Positions 39,081 through 53,700 are shown, counted from the first letter of the stretch. The stretch: 64,000 nucleotides of DNA from Silurus meridionalis (GCF_014805685.1 NC_060892.1:18688990-18752989); one strand, 5' to 3'. The notes: a model not told the origin generated them from the sequence alone. Translations and numbers: made by a program.

Positions 39081-39183
39081 ATGAGGATAGGTCTCAAGCC
39101 GAGCACAATGGCCTGCTCAGTATGGAGTCTCCCAAGCCTACGTTGCCTGATGTTTGCTTTGGCTGCTCTACACTGCACCGAAG
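39081..39183 (+). CDS. Latrophilin-2 exon: signal peptide
   Basis: This exon encodes the N-terminal secretion signal of a latrophilin-type adhesion GPCR, a plasma-membrane cell-adhesion receptor. From ATG 39081 it gives 34 residues plus one base and then the donor GAAG|GTAAGAA at 39184 (phase 1). The sequence is hydrophobic late (LRCLMFALAALHC) and ends TE|G, joining in frame to FSRAALPFG in the exon at 62547, just as mammalian ADGRL2 reads [13 protein letters not shown] second in-frame ATG at 39108 (residue 10) has a stronger context (ACAATGG, with A at -3 and G at +4) and leaves a compact 26-residue signal peptide, so it may be the true start. Identity rests on the joined reading frame and the downstream lectin exon; which fish paralogue this is remains unknown. 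Confidence 0.8.
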
Positions 39184-39275
39184 GTAAGAACCCTCATCAG
39201 CACATCATTCATCCATTAATGGAAGGAACCAAGTGAAGTGAGCAATTCTGTTTTTGGGCTATATGGGAAATAATA
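39184..39275. other. Start of intron 2
   Basis: GTAAGAA donor and a short unique stretch. Intron 2 spans 39184-62546, about 23.4 kb. Confidence 0.8.
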
Positions 39276-39457
39276 GCTTCTAGGCCAAGATGTTGGATTT
39301 CTTCTCACAAGGTCATGAGTTCAAATCCCAGTGCTGCCAAACTGCAATTGTTGGGCTCTTGAGCAAGACTCTTAAGTCGCAACTTCTCAACTGTATAATG
39401 AGACAATTACAAGTCGTTCTGGATAAAGGCGTCTTCCAGATGCTGTAAATGTAAAAT
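39276..39457 (+). mobile_element. tRNA-derived SINE, plus strand
   Basis: A decayed tRNA-type head carries a B-box-like GAGTTCAAATCCC at 39317-39329. Then come the fish SINE body (GCTGCCAAACTGCAATTGTT, TTGAGCAAGACTCTTAA) and the conserved 3' core GTCGTTCTGGATAAAGGCGT, ending in TGCTGTAAATGTAAAA. I recognise this as a common teleost SINE pattern, probably V-SINE-like; the exact family is not certain. It lies about 90 bp inside intron 2. Confidence 0.8.
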
Positions 39458-41029
<1,572 letters not shown>

Positions 41030-42240
41030 TATTTAGTAGATTTGTTACAGGCCATGCTGTATTACTTGTGGGAGTCAAGTTGCAATTTAGGCCTGACTGT
41101 GAAAACAAATCATTCCGTGAAAGCGAATGTGCGCAGGCAAGCTTACAACTTTAAAAGCCTTGTACCTCTGACATACCGTAAAATTTAGTCTATACACAAA
41201 TTAAGTATTTCAACTCGTTAAAACAGCTCAGCATCCCAGTGTTTCTGGGAAACCTCCTTTCTAAGGCCAATCAGCATAAATTTAATCTTGGTGACTTAAA
41301 GGCCTTAATGAAGTTGAGGTGAATAGTCTGGAGTCCTTCTCCCTCTGCTCATTAGTTCGAAGTAGCTGTAAACACTTTTATTAAAACAGACTCTGAGTGC
41401 AGTCCTTTTGTTCTGTCCTTCACAGTAAACAGCCTCAGTGAGTGTTCTTTCTTTCTGCTTAGGCTTCTTTTTTTATTCGGTTTTCATTCTGCTTTCCCCT
41501 TCATGTGACAGAGGGATTTTGTATCAGGCTCAGTGATCTGCCTTCCCATAGTACTAAGCTGCCGCTGGGTCAATATGCCATCAGTTCTCGATGAAGCCGA
41601 GGTCTTTCATCAACAGTCACTCCTCCTTGATAAGGCTGATAAGAGGACAATGGGACAGAGAGCTGGTTTGGGCAAGGTGCTACTGCGCCTGCAATCCCAG
41701 CCAGAATAACACCTCAATAGGATTTACCGCTAAGGGTGGGGCTGGAGGGATTTAATGGATTAAAGTCCATCGTGTCTTGCCTGCCAGTTTGTGATTGTCA
41801 TGCAAAAAAAAGGCAAAAAAAAAAAGCAAGACCCAACACTTGCTACTTATAAGTTAGAATGTCTGAGATCGTATCCCCCAAGAGAACACGATGATACCCG
41901 GGATCGATTCGGGCTGTATTAATGGTTTGTCTATTTTGAGCTTGTGCTGAATAGGACTTGCAGGCAGAACTGGAAAGCATTGGCCAAACAGGTTTATGGT
42001 TTAGAAACAAATGGGTATTAATGTAAACTGGCTGAAACTCTCAAAACCTCGCCAAGAGTAATTTGTCTTTTATGGTCTCTTGGCAGCTTGTGCAGCAGAG
42101 GATAATGCTTGGTGTTCGACGATTAAACATTAAACAGACACTTTTTTGGAATGAAACGATTTCGTTGCCATTTGCATTAAAGGCAACTCAGGCATGGGGT
42201 AATGCGGTAAAACGGGTGTAACTTAGTCATCAAAAGTGCT
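41030..42240. other. Cluster of possible conserved regulatory blocks
   Basis: About 1.2 kb almost free of simple repeats, with even composition and many classical factor cores: CCAATCAGCATAAATTTAAT (41269), CTTGATAAGGCTGATAAGAG (paired GATA sites, about 41626) and GGATTTAATGGATTAAAGTC (41748). This is the strongest enhancer-like stretch in intron 2 by eye. No exon signature. Conservation is not shown here. Confidence 0.3.
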
Positions 42241-45200
42241 GGAGGCAACAACAAAGATAGGAGAGAAAAATGACAAACCCTTGATGATTAGCAAGGAACA
42301 GGTTCACACTGCCAAACAATTTTTTTTGTTCATAAACAGACTTAAATATGCAGTAGCTTTCAACCATATAACTGTACAAACACTTCATAAGTACGCAGCT
42401 TCACAGAACAAGAGATCAGGCTGCACTTTTCATTTTTGGTCCCAGTATTGCAGGAACAGTTACGTTTCTGTGTGTTTGCTACAAGTTCTCGCTAATTTGC
42501 CAACTTTTGATAGACGGATAGGAAAACTTTGATATTTCTTGTATGGTCCTTAGCTTAAAAGCCGATCCCATTGAGGTTTCCTCACATGTTCTGTAACTGG
42601 GTTGTCGCACATTATTGCCAGTCAGTAAGAGTTAGACAACTAGCAAATGTCCCATGCGAACGTTCTCTGTCCCGACAGTGGCTAATTTGACATTTATGTA
42701 ACCTACATAGTTAAATCCAGAAACTTACAAATATATGAAAAAAAAGCAGTAGCACAGAGAAAAAAGTAAGAGATACAGATGAACACTAATTCTAATTTGG
42801 TTTTGATACTGGCTTCTGTTACTTTTTATCGAACACGCTAAATTCAATTCGTCTTGTTCTGCTTTAGTAAAAATCATGAAGACATGACAAATAGATTCTG
42901 GACACCAGCTGGATACTTGTTTCAGGAAAAAAAAAAAAAAACTGTAACCCAAAATAGTAATATTAAGTTAAATTTGAACCAATAGAAACTAAAAGTAATC
43001 CTAAGAGTATTGAGAAATTATTATTTTTTCATTATATTAGTTTTACACAAAATGTAGCTTGTTTGGGTGTCGATGATACGTACCTACCTTTTTTATTAAT
43101 TTTTTATTTTTTTTTAGGAATTTAAAAGGAATTTCTAAAAGGAATTTAGGAATTAAACAAATATCAAGACCAATACATAGAATTTCCCTTCAAACTAAAA
43201 TTAATATTTTAATGACACAATTATAAACATAAAGCATAACTTTAGTAGCAGCCTAAATAGAGAGCTACAATGAATGGAAGGAAAATTCTTTGGCATTCTT
43301 TTCTCTATTAAATTCAGGAGCATTTGGTTGATGTTTTAGCATAATAGGTGTCATTTGCATGTTATGGCACGTAAAAAAAAAAAAGACCAGCTTATTGGAA
43401 AGAGATTAATCAGGCCATAATTTGATGTAGAGTGAAAAACAGGGCTGCCTGCGAGTATATTAGAGTAAAGACACTCACGTCCTGGATACAAACACAGGTT
43501 ACCGTTTTTAGTCAATTTACCCACATGGCTCGTATCTCCCCTGGTGTTTTGCTTTGACTCTCTTTGTCTCATCTAGGCATATCCTCGAGTGATCTGCACA
43601 ACAGTGTGCGATAGTGAAAGACCATGTGGTCAGAAAGTCTAGGAAGAACAGGATTTGTTTTATCATACTCCCCCTTCTCTCTTTTTCTCTCTCTTTTTTT
43701 TTACTGTGGATAACATCTCATCAGAAGCCAGCCATGAAACCTTTATTGTTTTGTTTTACTTTTTCACACACCATGTGGGCCGGCTGTAACGTGGCCATAA
43801 AAGGCTTTGTTGTTAGACAGTGTGGCATCGAACTGCATGTAAAAGATGTACTGTGTATTCATGATGATTAGGATCTTCATTCCTCTTTTGTTTTTTTGTT
43901 TATGTCTGCAATGATTTTAACTCCGATTCTATTGAAGACTCAACATGCAGCAATGAAAAAAAAGAATAAACCCAACAAAGATCTGATTTTCTTCTAACAA
44001 GTGTGAGATTTGGGAAAGAGAAATAGATGTGGGCCTTTCCCACACACGAGTTCCAGGAAGACCGCGAATCTGTTGGGGTTTGGGGTGGAGGTGCGTATGG
44101 TGCTCTGAGAAAAAACAGGCCGTGTATTAGAGGGTCGGAGGGTAAGTAGAGCCAGTTTCCTGTTTGCTGCGTTAATATTGTGGAATTTTAAAGTGATTAG
44201 GAAATGCAACATTAGGGTCACATCAGTCTCTTTATTATGTTCATGTGATTCTAAGTAAGCCTGTGACTTGAAGTTCACTAGAAGTAAAACTATTTTGTTT
44301 ACTTATTTGTATAAACAAGCTTCTCTGATTACCAAGTGACAAATATGGCCTTGGGATTCTAAAGCTGCTTTTTGAGTTCCAGATGATTTTTTATTATCTT
44401 TTATTTTAAATATTTTTATATAGGATTAAAAATAATACCCGCACACTTTGCATCAACCTTGAGATAATTGTTAATGTACTTAGAATGCAATTATTAATGC
44501 TTACTATAACAGAACAGGCATCCAGCCCATACCTAGGCAACGAAGAGGAAACATTATCGTTGTAGTTCTTAAATAAAAGCTGCTGATTTTGTAATAAAGA
44601 CACCGTCTTCCTCACGGGGACCAGCCAAATGTCCGCTATTCCTGTTCATGAGGACGTTAATAATAATAATTCCAACAACAATAAAACAGAAGTATCCTGG
44701 GAACCTGGGCAAAGCAGATTATGTGTCTGGGTTATTAATTTTTTTAAGTTCACCGTGCTGCTGCTATAAGCACAAACCAACGTTTATCTTTTTTTCAGCC
44801 TGCAGATTGACCTTTACAAAACGTTATTTTTTTTATTATTATTATTTTTTATGTACGTATGGTTAAACTGCATGGACTTCATGATGGCACTAGAGTAAAG
44901 TGTGTGCTAGTGTTTCAGAATGCGGCCTCCTGCTGATCCGTGCACTGCTGCTGAAGCGTGATCAGGGGAACAGTCATAACTAGCTGGATTATGAGTTATG
45001 AATACCCAGGAATGTGGTGACACGGTTGTAAACGAACAAAGTCCAGTGCACAGGCATTCTAAAAGCGTGCGCCATATAAAAACGTGTTCTGTGTGAGGTG
45101 ATGCAACATGCTGTTTAACAACTTGCTGGCTTTTTGTCAAGGTTCTGAATACAACATGTAACATCAGAACACCCAGAGAATTCATATAACTGTTCGTGTG

Positions 45201-45311
45201 TCTGTATTTATGTCTTAACGGTGAGCAAGCAAATGAATAGATTTCTAGACTATTGTTACTGCATTAACTACCACTACTAATACAAATATATCACCACTCT
45301 TTCTACTACCA
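42241..45311. other. Intron 2, nothing recognised
   Basis: AT-rich, with an A16 run near 42927, a direct repeat of AAAGGAATTT near 43125-43145, and CCT/TTC runs near 43672-43702. No exon, RNA gene or familiar repeat. Confidence 0.5.
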
Positions 45312-45480
45312 CTGCATTTACATTAATGGCATTAGACAGACACCCTTATATAGAGCGAGTTACAATTATCTCATTTATACAGCTGAGCAGTGGAGGGGTA
45401 CGGGTTTTGCTTAAGGATCCAACAGGGATTTTAACCCGCACCACCTTCTGATCAGACCTCCTACGTCTTAACCATTTACT
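45312..45480 (-). mobile_element. tRNA-derived SINE, minus strand
   Basis: Reverse orientation of the same general teleost SINE type as at 39276. It starts with GCATTTACATTAATGGCATT, passes AGCGAGTTACAATTATCTCA and CAGCTGAGCAGTGGAGG, and ends in the tRNA-like head CACCTTCTGATCAG...TCTTAACCATT. It is more diverged than the plus-strand copy. Confidence 0.75.
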
Positions 45481-47112
45481 TCTACTACAGCTTCCAGCAC
45501 TGCTACTACTACTACCATTACTACCATTATCACCACCTCACTAATGAATTTTTCTTTAATAGTAGAAATTCTTGATTATAAACCGTAAAAATTATATCAT
45601 TATAGAAATACGCAACAAAAAACACAACCACACGACTTCATATCCCTCATCAGCATGTCCATGTTTGATCTTATTTAGACTGGACGCAGGTGTATTGGGA
45701 TTCTCACCCGCTTCTTTACTTTCACTCAATGCGCTTAGTGTTATAGAAAAATTTGATTAAAGCGTTTCTCGCAGTTCTAACATAAAGGATTACCGTTTGC
45801 TCGTTAGAAGAATTGTAACTCTGAAAACAACTCTGAAAACAAAGAGCCACATACTGTAAATGGTATATTTCATAACATTCCTGCACAGACTGTGGGTGTA
45901 AGGAAGCAGGCCAAGCTTTGCTTTCCTGTGGTTTCGAACTGCCCAAGCATGTCGCTGATCGCACAGAGAATCATTGACCTCAGACCGTGACTGAGTGCTT
46001 GACCCGGTGAGTCATTTTATCTCTCTGAGCTGGAGATTGTAAAGCTGTGATTGTGACATGCGGGTAAAAAGAGGTCGAGTTTTTTTTTTTTGTTTTACAC
46101 CCAATGGGGCAGTGCGCACTATATAAACTCCACAATATTCAGTCATTAATGGACAATGGACAAAAAAAAGAAAAAGACATGGTGTGATACATGCGTTTTC
46201 TTCCTTTTAGACTGCACATTTCAATTCAAAGTTGTGGAGCATCTGCGAGACAAGTTCATTCCTGTTCTTGTCAACGTCGTCTGACCGATCAGATTCAAGA
46301 CTTCACCAGCACTGTGGTATAATTATTGCTTAGTACCTCAGATTAGCAAATGCGCTAGCTTCAGGTCTTGACGGACATCCGGAAAAAAAAAAAAACGTTT
46401 CGGGAATGTCTTCACGAGGCCCAATGCGCGCTCTTTTATTCCAATGCAAATCTCCATCATTGTTCTGCTGTTCTCGAAGCTTTTTAGATGTCTTTCATGA
46501 CAGCGCCACAAAAGCACCTTTGCTCATTGCAGTATGACAGCACCTTCGAGCGATCGACACCCTCCAAGCTAAGTGTCCAAGACAGATGATGTGCAGACAA
46601 GTAGCGACGTGCAAGATACTCATTAGCAAAAATTTGATGTCGAACAGATTTAGTTCTTAAAAAAAGACCCCGTGCTATGGCATAATATCCCAAAGCCACA
46701 AACGGATTAGCACCACACAATGCTACGCTGTGCTCCTGCTGTAGCGTATATAATGCTGGCGCTCCTTCCTGCCATGCATTTTTTTTTATTTTTTTTTCAA
46801 TCCAGACAAATGACTAGCCTAATACGAGGAGAAAAGACCAAAGTGGAGGTCACGTTTGGGTGAAGTATCTCCTTAATAGTTTAAATGAAACTGAATTTTT
46901 TACGCGCAAGACCTCGCAAGACCTTTGCAGTGGGGTCAGAAGCTTGCTTAAATGATTGAGCTTGTTCGACTTCGCCGGTCGGAGCAAACACTTGCCTGGC
47001 CGGGAGTTTAAATGCCAGGCGGAGGTCAGGAAAAGTGATGTCTGAATAATGTGTCGTCGAGGCATTGACACGAAAGGGCACATTGTGCTTAGTGACAGAA
47101 GAGGAAGATGGA
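45481..47112. other. Intron 2, nothing recognised
   Basis: Mixed sequence. A direct repeat of AACTCTGAAAAC (twice) lies near 45818-45841. No gene signal. Confidence 0.5.
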
Positions 47113-47150
47113 GAGAGAGAGAGAGAAAGAGAGAGGGGGGGGGAGACACT
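47113..47150. repeat. (GA)n with G9 run
   Basis: GA run followed by nine G bases at about 47136-47144. Confidence 0.85.
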
Positions 47151-47168
47151 GTAAGCATACAGTCTTAG

Positions 47169-47219
47169 CTATAATATATAATATATAATATATATTATAT
47201 ATAATATATAATAATATAC
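47169..47219. repeat. ATAATAT palindromic simple repeat
   Basis: Alternating TATAATATATAAT units on either side of a centre near 47191, able to fold back on itself. Confidence 0.8.
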
Positions 47220-47471
47220 TGTATGTAAAGTCCATCCCTATCGATCGGGTGAGAATAAAATGTTTAATGATAGATTCCCAGTTAATCGCATTTTTACTCT
47301 GGTGATGTCATTTCTGACCTGGAAAGATCTGCTCCATTCCAGCCATTTAAATGTTTTTCGATGCCGTATTAAAAGGGCATTTTAAAGAAAAATTATGCTC
47401 TTAGATGGATTAAATATTTGTGATGTGCTTGGTGATTTTAGTACTGATTTGTTGTTTGGTTGATGACTGGA

Positions 47472-47519
47472 ACATTGCTAGCACAGTACATTGCTAACAC
47501 AATACATTGCTAGCACAGA
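47472..47519. repeat. Three 16-bp tandem copies
   Basis: Unit ACATTGCTAGCACAGT with two copies near-identical and a middle copy carrying two or three changes. An older version of the process seen at 15036. Confidence 0.85.
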
Positions 47520-50500
47520 GTGCTAAAGTAAAATTTTTTACCAAGGCAAAATCTCGAACATAATTGATAACGTTCAGGTTGCCAGTTCCTTATAAAATCT
47601 TCAAGCCAAAAACAATCAATGCAGGTGTAGTAGAAAGTTGGATGCAATGCGGCTATATAACGGTTTACGACCTAGACTTTAGCAATCAATCTACCAGTTG
47701 ACGAGCACAAAGTTGGCATAGATATTAGGACAAGAAGTCGAGAGAGTGCAGACCAAAGGAGTAACGTGGCGCTTAAAAAAAAAAGGAGAAAAAAACGCCC
47801 TTGGAAACCGCGAACCGAAGCAAAATTGAAGCATCAGGATCGCGTTGAAGCAACGAAGATCACATGTTCATTATGAAGATTAATACGCAGGTCGTCCAGG
47901 GTGAATTCTTCGCACAGGATAAAGAGAAAGCGGACGAGGCGTCAGCGAACAGCGGCTGATTTATGAGTGTCTAACAGTCTCTGAATATCCCAGAAATGAC
48001 TATTTTTAGTACATCGTCAAGAAGCTTCACGCCGTTACGCAGCTATACGGGCAGATCGCTGTATTTTCCGCAGTCACCCCAGACGCCTCCTGTGGGGTTT
48101 ACAGATTTGAGACAGCACGAGAAAAGCCGCCATCTGCCTGTGGAGATGACGCGTTCGTCAATAACGTAGTAAAAGGCAAATTTATGACCTTGATGCGGTG
48201 CGTTGTGTTTAATTAAAGCTTAAAGGCTAATTTCCATGTGTGAATGCCTGCTATCAATTGAGGTCACAGAACCCACAGGCTCTCGGTTTGCTCCGAGTGT
48301 CTCTCTCTGATGTTTAACATGAGTCCTTATTTCACTGCTCTCACTGCTCTCTCTCTCTCGGTTTATTCTTTAGCGAGGGGGAACAAAAACAAAAAAAAGC
48401 GGACTTTGTTTCGGTTTACACTGGTTGTTGTGCAAGCTGTTGTATTTGCATTACATTGATCATTTTATCCTACACAGAGCTTCGGAACGTCTTTCCGTCA
48501 AAACGGATAAGGCTCTTTTGATGCTCATGCAGATAGACATTGTTCCCATTATGCTGGTAATGTACACAGTAATTTGTCTTTGTGGGTTCGTGCGTATCTC
48601 TCGCGGAACACGAGGGAGCAAACCGTAGTGTGGAGGAAGGGGGTTGGGGGGGTGGCAGAGGAAGGGGGCTGCTACAGCATGCAGATCCTATCTAAACATT
48701 CTCTAATGGGTTAAGGCTGGCTTGAAAAAAAAAATACCTCGCCTCAGCAGCAAGGAGGTTCACATAGGGTCTATTTTTTATTTTTATTTTTTATACGTCT
48801 GTCTTAAGCTAAATGACATACAGAATTTTTTTTTTTTTTTTTTTTTTTGTCCACACATACCTGTATCAAAGATGCTCCTGATAGTTCACCCGCTGTTGCT
48901 ATGGAAGAGAGAGATGTAAATGAACTGGGGCAAATCATGGCCATGAATACCAATGAATCCTGAATCCAGGAGCCACACCAGCCTCCCTCTGCATATCAGA
49001 GAGTATATGCCTTCTCACAGGATCTTACCCATACGCAGCTTTTTTTTTTACTACCCCCCCCCCCCTCCTCTCTTTCTGCCTTTTTTCTTTTGCCCTGCCT
49101 TAAAGAATGTCCATAAAATGAAAAGGACAAAAGACGCTCAGGGTTCAGAGTGTATGTACAGTATGTATGTATGTGCTAGGCATTGTGTCCGTGTCCGGAT
49201 TGGGGGCAGAATAAGCGAAACGCTGGAACTTTTCCTTCATGCTAAGATTTGACCCAGAAATTCCGCAGACGTTTGCGCTGAAGGTCGTGTCCTCAGGTTA
49301 AACTGCCAAACTTGAACGGAACGTCCCCCTCCACTTGAACTTGGACCCGAGCAAAACCTTCTCACCGGTAGCGAAATATTTGCATTAATACCCGCAATAT
49401 TTTCTCACCCCCCCCCCTTGACTTCTTAAGACAACACGGCTATTGTAAAGGATATTGCTGGATTATGGACTCAGCTCGGCAGGGGGAAAGGTGACTCGGG
49501 GCGTCTTTGCTTTCCACAGACGTCCACAGCATTTAGCGCGAGCAGCAAACGCAAAAAAGACGCGCAGGACTCAAGCTGCGTTTCCTGTTGCTCCGGCCTG
49601 ATTCGGTATGATATGCTTTCCTGCTCCCCTCCGAAATCCTCTCAGCAAGCTACTTTGTCAACCGTAAGAGCAGGATAATAGCAGCGCTAGCAATGGCGGA
49701 TAATTTCTAAGCAGCTGTACGCCTTACTGACGGCACAAAGCGCAATCCAAGCTGTGTTAATGAGGCTTGACAATGGTCATGAGTGTCCTGCATCTTTTGT
49801 TGAGCATCAGTGGGAAAGAATGCACTGTCATGCTTAAATAATCTAGTTATCCCTCTATACTCTTTATAGAAAAATGGCAACCAAAGCAACATTCCTTAGC
49901 AATTTTTTTTTTTTGGAATAACCCACCGTTTTATTAGGTGTTTAATTATAATAATAATTATGACACTAATAATAATGATCGACTTCTTACAATATTTGAT
50001 TTCAAAGATAAAAGATTTTTACGCGCCTCTCGAGAAACACCTCGCAAAACATTTTCACTTCGGAGCAACCTTTTTTCTCTATACAGTCATATTCTTTTAT
50101 TAGGTCATATGCCGACGCGACTCTCATACGTTTGTCATCTGGTGCTTCAGCAGTTTTCTTGTGCGGGAGATTACAACGGGATGCCACGGCCAATGATGAC
50201 GATCTTAATCGCTCCCTGTATGTTCATTACCTCCACTCCAGTCATGGTTATGTCCTGGCAGATGGTCACTTTTCCAATTGATTTGGCTCGTTGAGGCGAT
50301 TAAAATATTATCGCACCACAGAGACCATGCTCCGTTGTCGTCTGATTAGCATTTTTGCCCGGCTACCGCTCTTGGAATGTGCCAATGTCACCCCAAAGGT
50401 GAAAAGTGAATTAGAGTAAAATGATGGCACTGTACGTGGTAGCGTGGAGCTCTCCGAATGTGTAGCAGTCAATCTTGGGATGTTGGTAAATGTTTTATGT

Positions 50501-50754
50501 GGCGCTGTAGTACGATCGCAAACCATTTCCCCCTTTTTTTACTCTAATCCTTTGTAATTAAAAACACAGGTATCGGCAGGTTCACTTTACAGCGCTGAAT
50601 TACCCCAGCACAATAGTTCCCTGTATTTACACAAATATTTACATGAGAGCGGAGCACTGTGGGGTAAAGTGGAGACCAAGAAGTCATTTGTGCATTTGAA
50701 CCTTGATTAAAAGGGCCCCCTTTTCCCCCCATAAGTGGGTTTGAGCATACTCAC
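47520..50754. other. Intron 2, nothing recognised
   Basis: Includes a CpG-richer part at about 47790-48220, a T20-type run at 48829-48848, C10-type runs near 49055 and 49409, and GTAT repeats near 49154. No exon or known repeat is supported. Confidence 0.5.
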
Positions 50755-51065
50755 GGAGTCGTGTACAGTGTGGCGACTGATAACCCTCAACTATGAAAGG
50801 ATCCTATTGTGCACCAGTGTGGGGCCTGTTTGCCCCAGTTCAGAGTTGGCTACCTATCTGCTTGAAAGGAATTGAAAAGCGACCCTCGTGGTGACTGACC
50901 AGAATGTCTGATAACGCTCAGTGTCAACAAGGCTACGGCGGTGGGGAGGGATCACAAAGCCATGCAGGTTGCTATGGCAATGGAATTGAGCATTCCCTTT
51001 AATACATTATTTACTGCTTCTGATCCTGATGCCTGTTGATTAATTAGAAGGAGAGGAAAGAGCAG
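50755..51065. other. Possible conserved regulatory block
   Basis: Unique, even-composition block directly before the CTCA array. It contains CACAAAGCCATGCAGGTTGC, TATGGCAATGGAATTGAGC and GTTGATTAATTAGAAGG. Candidate enhancer by composition only. Confidence 0.25.
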
Positions 51066-51089
51066 GAGGGCTGCTCACTCCCACCGTTA

Positions 51090-53250
51090 TTTACTTACTT
51101 ACTCACTCACTCACTCACTCACTCACTCACTCACTCACTCACTCATTCACTCGTGTATTCAATCACTCACTCACTCAATTATTTACTCACTCACTCACTC
51201 ACTCACTCACTCACTCAATTATTTACTCACTCACTCACTTACTCATTGACTCACTCACTCACTCACTCACTCACTCACTCACTCAATTATTCACTCACTC
51301 ACTCACTCACTCACTCACTCAGTCACTCACTCAATTATTCACTCACTCACTCACTCACTCAGTTATTTACTCACTCAATTATTCACTCACTCACTCACTC
51401 ACTCCTCACTCACTCACTCACTCATTTAATCACTCACTCACTCACTCACTCACTCACTTATTTACTCACTCACCACTCACTCAATTATTTATTCACTCAA
51501 TTATTCACTCACTCACTCATTTACTCACTCACTCAATTATTTACTCACTCACTCACTTACTCATTGACTCACTCACTCACTCACTCACTCACTCACTCAC
51601 TCAATTATTCACTCACTCACTCACTCACTCACTCACTCAGTCACTCACTCACTCAATTATTCACTCACTCACTTACTCACTCACTTATTTACTCACTCAA
51701 TTATTCACTCACTCACTCACTCACTCGCTCGCTCACTCACTCATTTAATCACTCACTCACTCACTCACTCACTCCTTATTTACTCACTCACTCACTCACT
51801 CAATTATTTATTCACTCAATTATTCACTCACTCACTTACTCACTCACTCAATTATTTACTCACTCAAATATTCACTCACTCACTCACTCACTCACTCACT
51901 CAATTATTCACTCACTCACTTACTTATTCACTCACTCACTCACTCACTTACTTATTAATTTACTCACTCACTTACTCACTTACATATTCATTTACTCACT
52001 CACTTATTCAATCACTTATTCACTCACTCTTAATTATTCACTTACTCACTCCTTACTCACTCACTCACTTATACACTCACTCACTCACCACTCACTCACC
52101 ACTCACTCACATATCTATTCACTTACTCACTCAATCACTTATTCACTCACTCACTCATTTAATCACTCACTCACTCACTTACTCACTCACTCAATCACTC
52201 AATCACTCAATCACTTATTCACTCACTCACTCAATGGCTTACTTATTCACTCAATCACTCACTCAATCACTTACTCAATCACTCACTTATTCACTCACTC
52301 ACTCAATCACTCACTTATTCACTCACATGTATTTACTCACTCACTTATTTACTCACTCACATATGTATACACTCACTCACTCACTCACTCACTCAATCAC
52401 TCAATCACTTACTCAATCACATATGTATTCACTCACTCACTCACTCACTCACTCACCTACTCACTCACTCACTCACTCACTCAATCAATCACTCACATAT
52501 GTATTCACTCACTCACTCACTCACTCACTCACTCACTCACATATCTATTCACTTACTCACTCAATCACTCACTCACTCACATATGTATTCACTCACTCAC
52601 TCACCACTCACTCACTCACTCACCACTCACTCACTCCTCACTCACATATCTATTCACTTACTCACTCAATCACTCACTCACTCACATATGTATTCACTCA
52701 CTCACTCACTCACTCACTCACTCACTCACTCCTCACTCACTCACTCACCACCACTCACTCACTCACATATCTATTCACTTACTCACTCAATCACTCACTC
52801 ACTCACATATGTAATTAGTCACTCACTCACTCACTCACTCACTCACTCACTCACTCACTCACTCACTCACTCACATGTATTTACTCACTCACTCACTCAC
52901 TCACTCACTCACTCACTCACTCACTCACTCACTCACTCACATATGTATTCACTCACTCACTCATTACATATGTATTTACTCACTCACTCACTCACTCACT
53001 CACTCACTCACTCACATGTATTCACTCACTCACTCACTCACTCACTCACTCACTCACTCACTCACTCACTCACATATGTATTTACTCACTCACTCACTCA
53101 CTCACTCACTCACTCACTCACTCACATATGTATTTACTCACTCACTCACTCACTCAGTCACTCACTCACTCACTCACTCACTCACTCGCTCGTTTACTTA
53201 CCTATTTATTCACTCACTTTCTTATTTATTTCACTTACTCATTTAATTAT
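51090..53250. repeat. 2.1-kb CTCA tetranucleotide array with higher-order repeats
   Basis: Mostly perfect CTCA units with punctuating variants. In the first part, a unit of about 316 bp marked by AATTATTTACTC, CATTGACTC, CAGTCACTC and CATTTAATC recurs (starts at 51217, 51535 and 51850). In the later part, a composite motif ATATCTATTCAC then 40 bp later ATATGTATTCAC occurs three times (52541, 52645, 52767), spaced 104 and 122 bp. Open frames such as 51153-52814 read Leu-Thr-His-Ser repeats because the four-base unit contains no stop; they are not genes. Confidence 0.97.
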
Positions 53251-53661
53251 TTAATAAACTGTAATACTTCTGTTTTTAGTCTTTTCTAGACACATGAACA
53301 TAAAAGATGGTTTATCTTTGAGAAGTCCTTGCTTATGCACCATATGCACTGTAATGTACATCACGTGTCAGCATGAATTGTGTTTTGCTCAAACTAAAAT
53401 CTAATTTGTCGTAGTTTGTCCCAAGTGGATTCCTACTGTAAATCGCTTTCCAACACAAAGAACAATTTATGTAGCTGTCGTTTTTTTTTTTTTTTTTTTT
53501 GCTCTCATAAAGTGTGGATGAGATGAAGGCCAGACTTTGTTAATACGGCATTTCTGTGGTCAGCATTCGGCCTTGTGCTATCAGGTTGTTTATGCATTTC
53601 AGAAGATGCTTTTTTTGTCCCCTGCCCTTCCTGTCAGATCTGCCCGCTGGCCCTGACACAC
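53251..53661. other. Intron 2, nothing recognised
   Basis: Unique sequence with a T20-type run near 53481. Confidence 0.55.
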
Positions 53662-53662
53662 A

Positions 53663-53693
<31 letters not shown>

Positions 53694-53700
53694 CATAAAT
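53662..53700. repeat. (AAAT)n microsatellite
   Basis: About nine TAAA units with one TACATAAA variant. Confidence 0.9.

Noticed and set aside
51153..52814. 553-codon open frame of Leu-Thr-His-Ser repeats
   Set aside because: Produced by the CTCA array, whose four-base unit has no stop in any frame. The other long frames here (52234, 52499 and 52875) have the same cause.
51090..53250. CRISPR-like array
   Set aside because: There are no unique spacers of fixed length between fixed repeats. It is a simple tandem repeat in a vertebrate genome.
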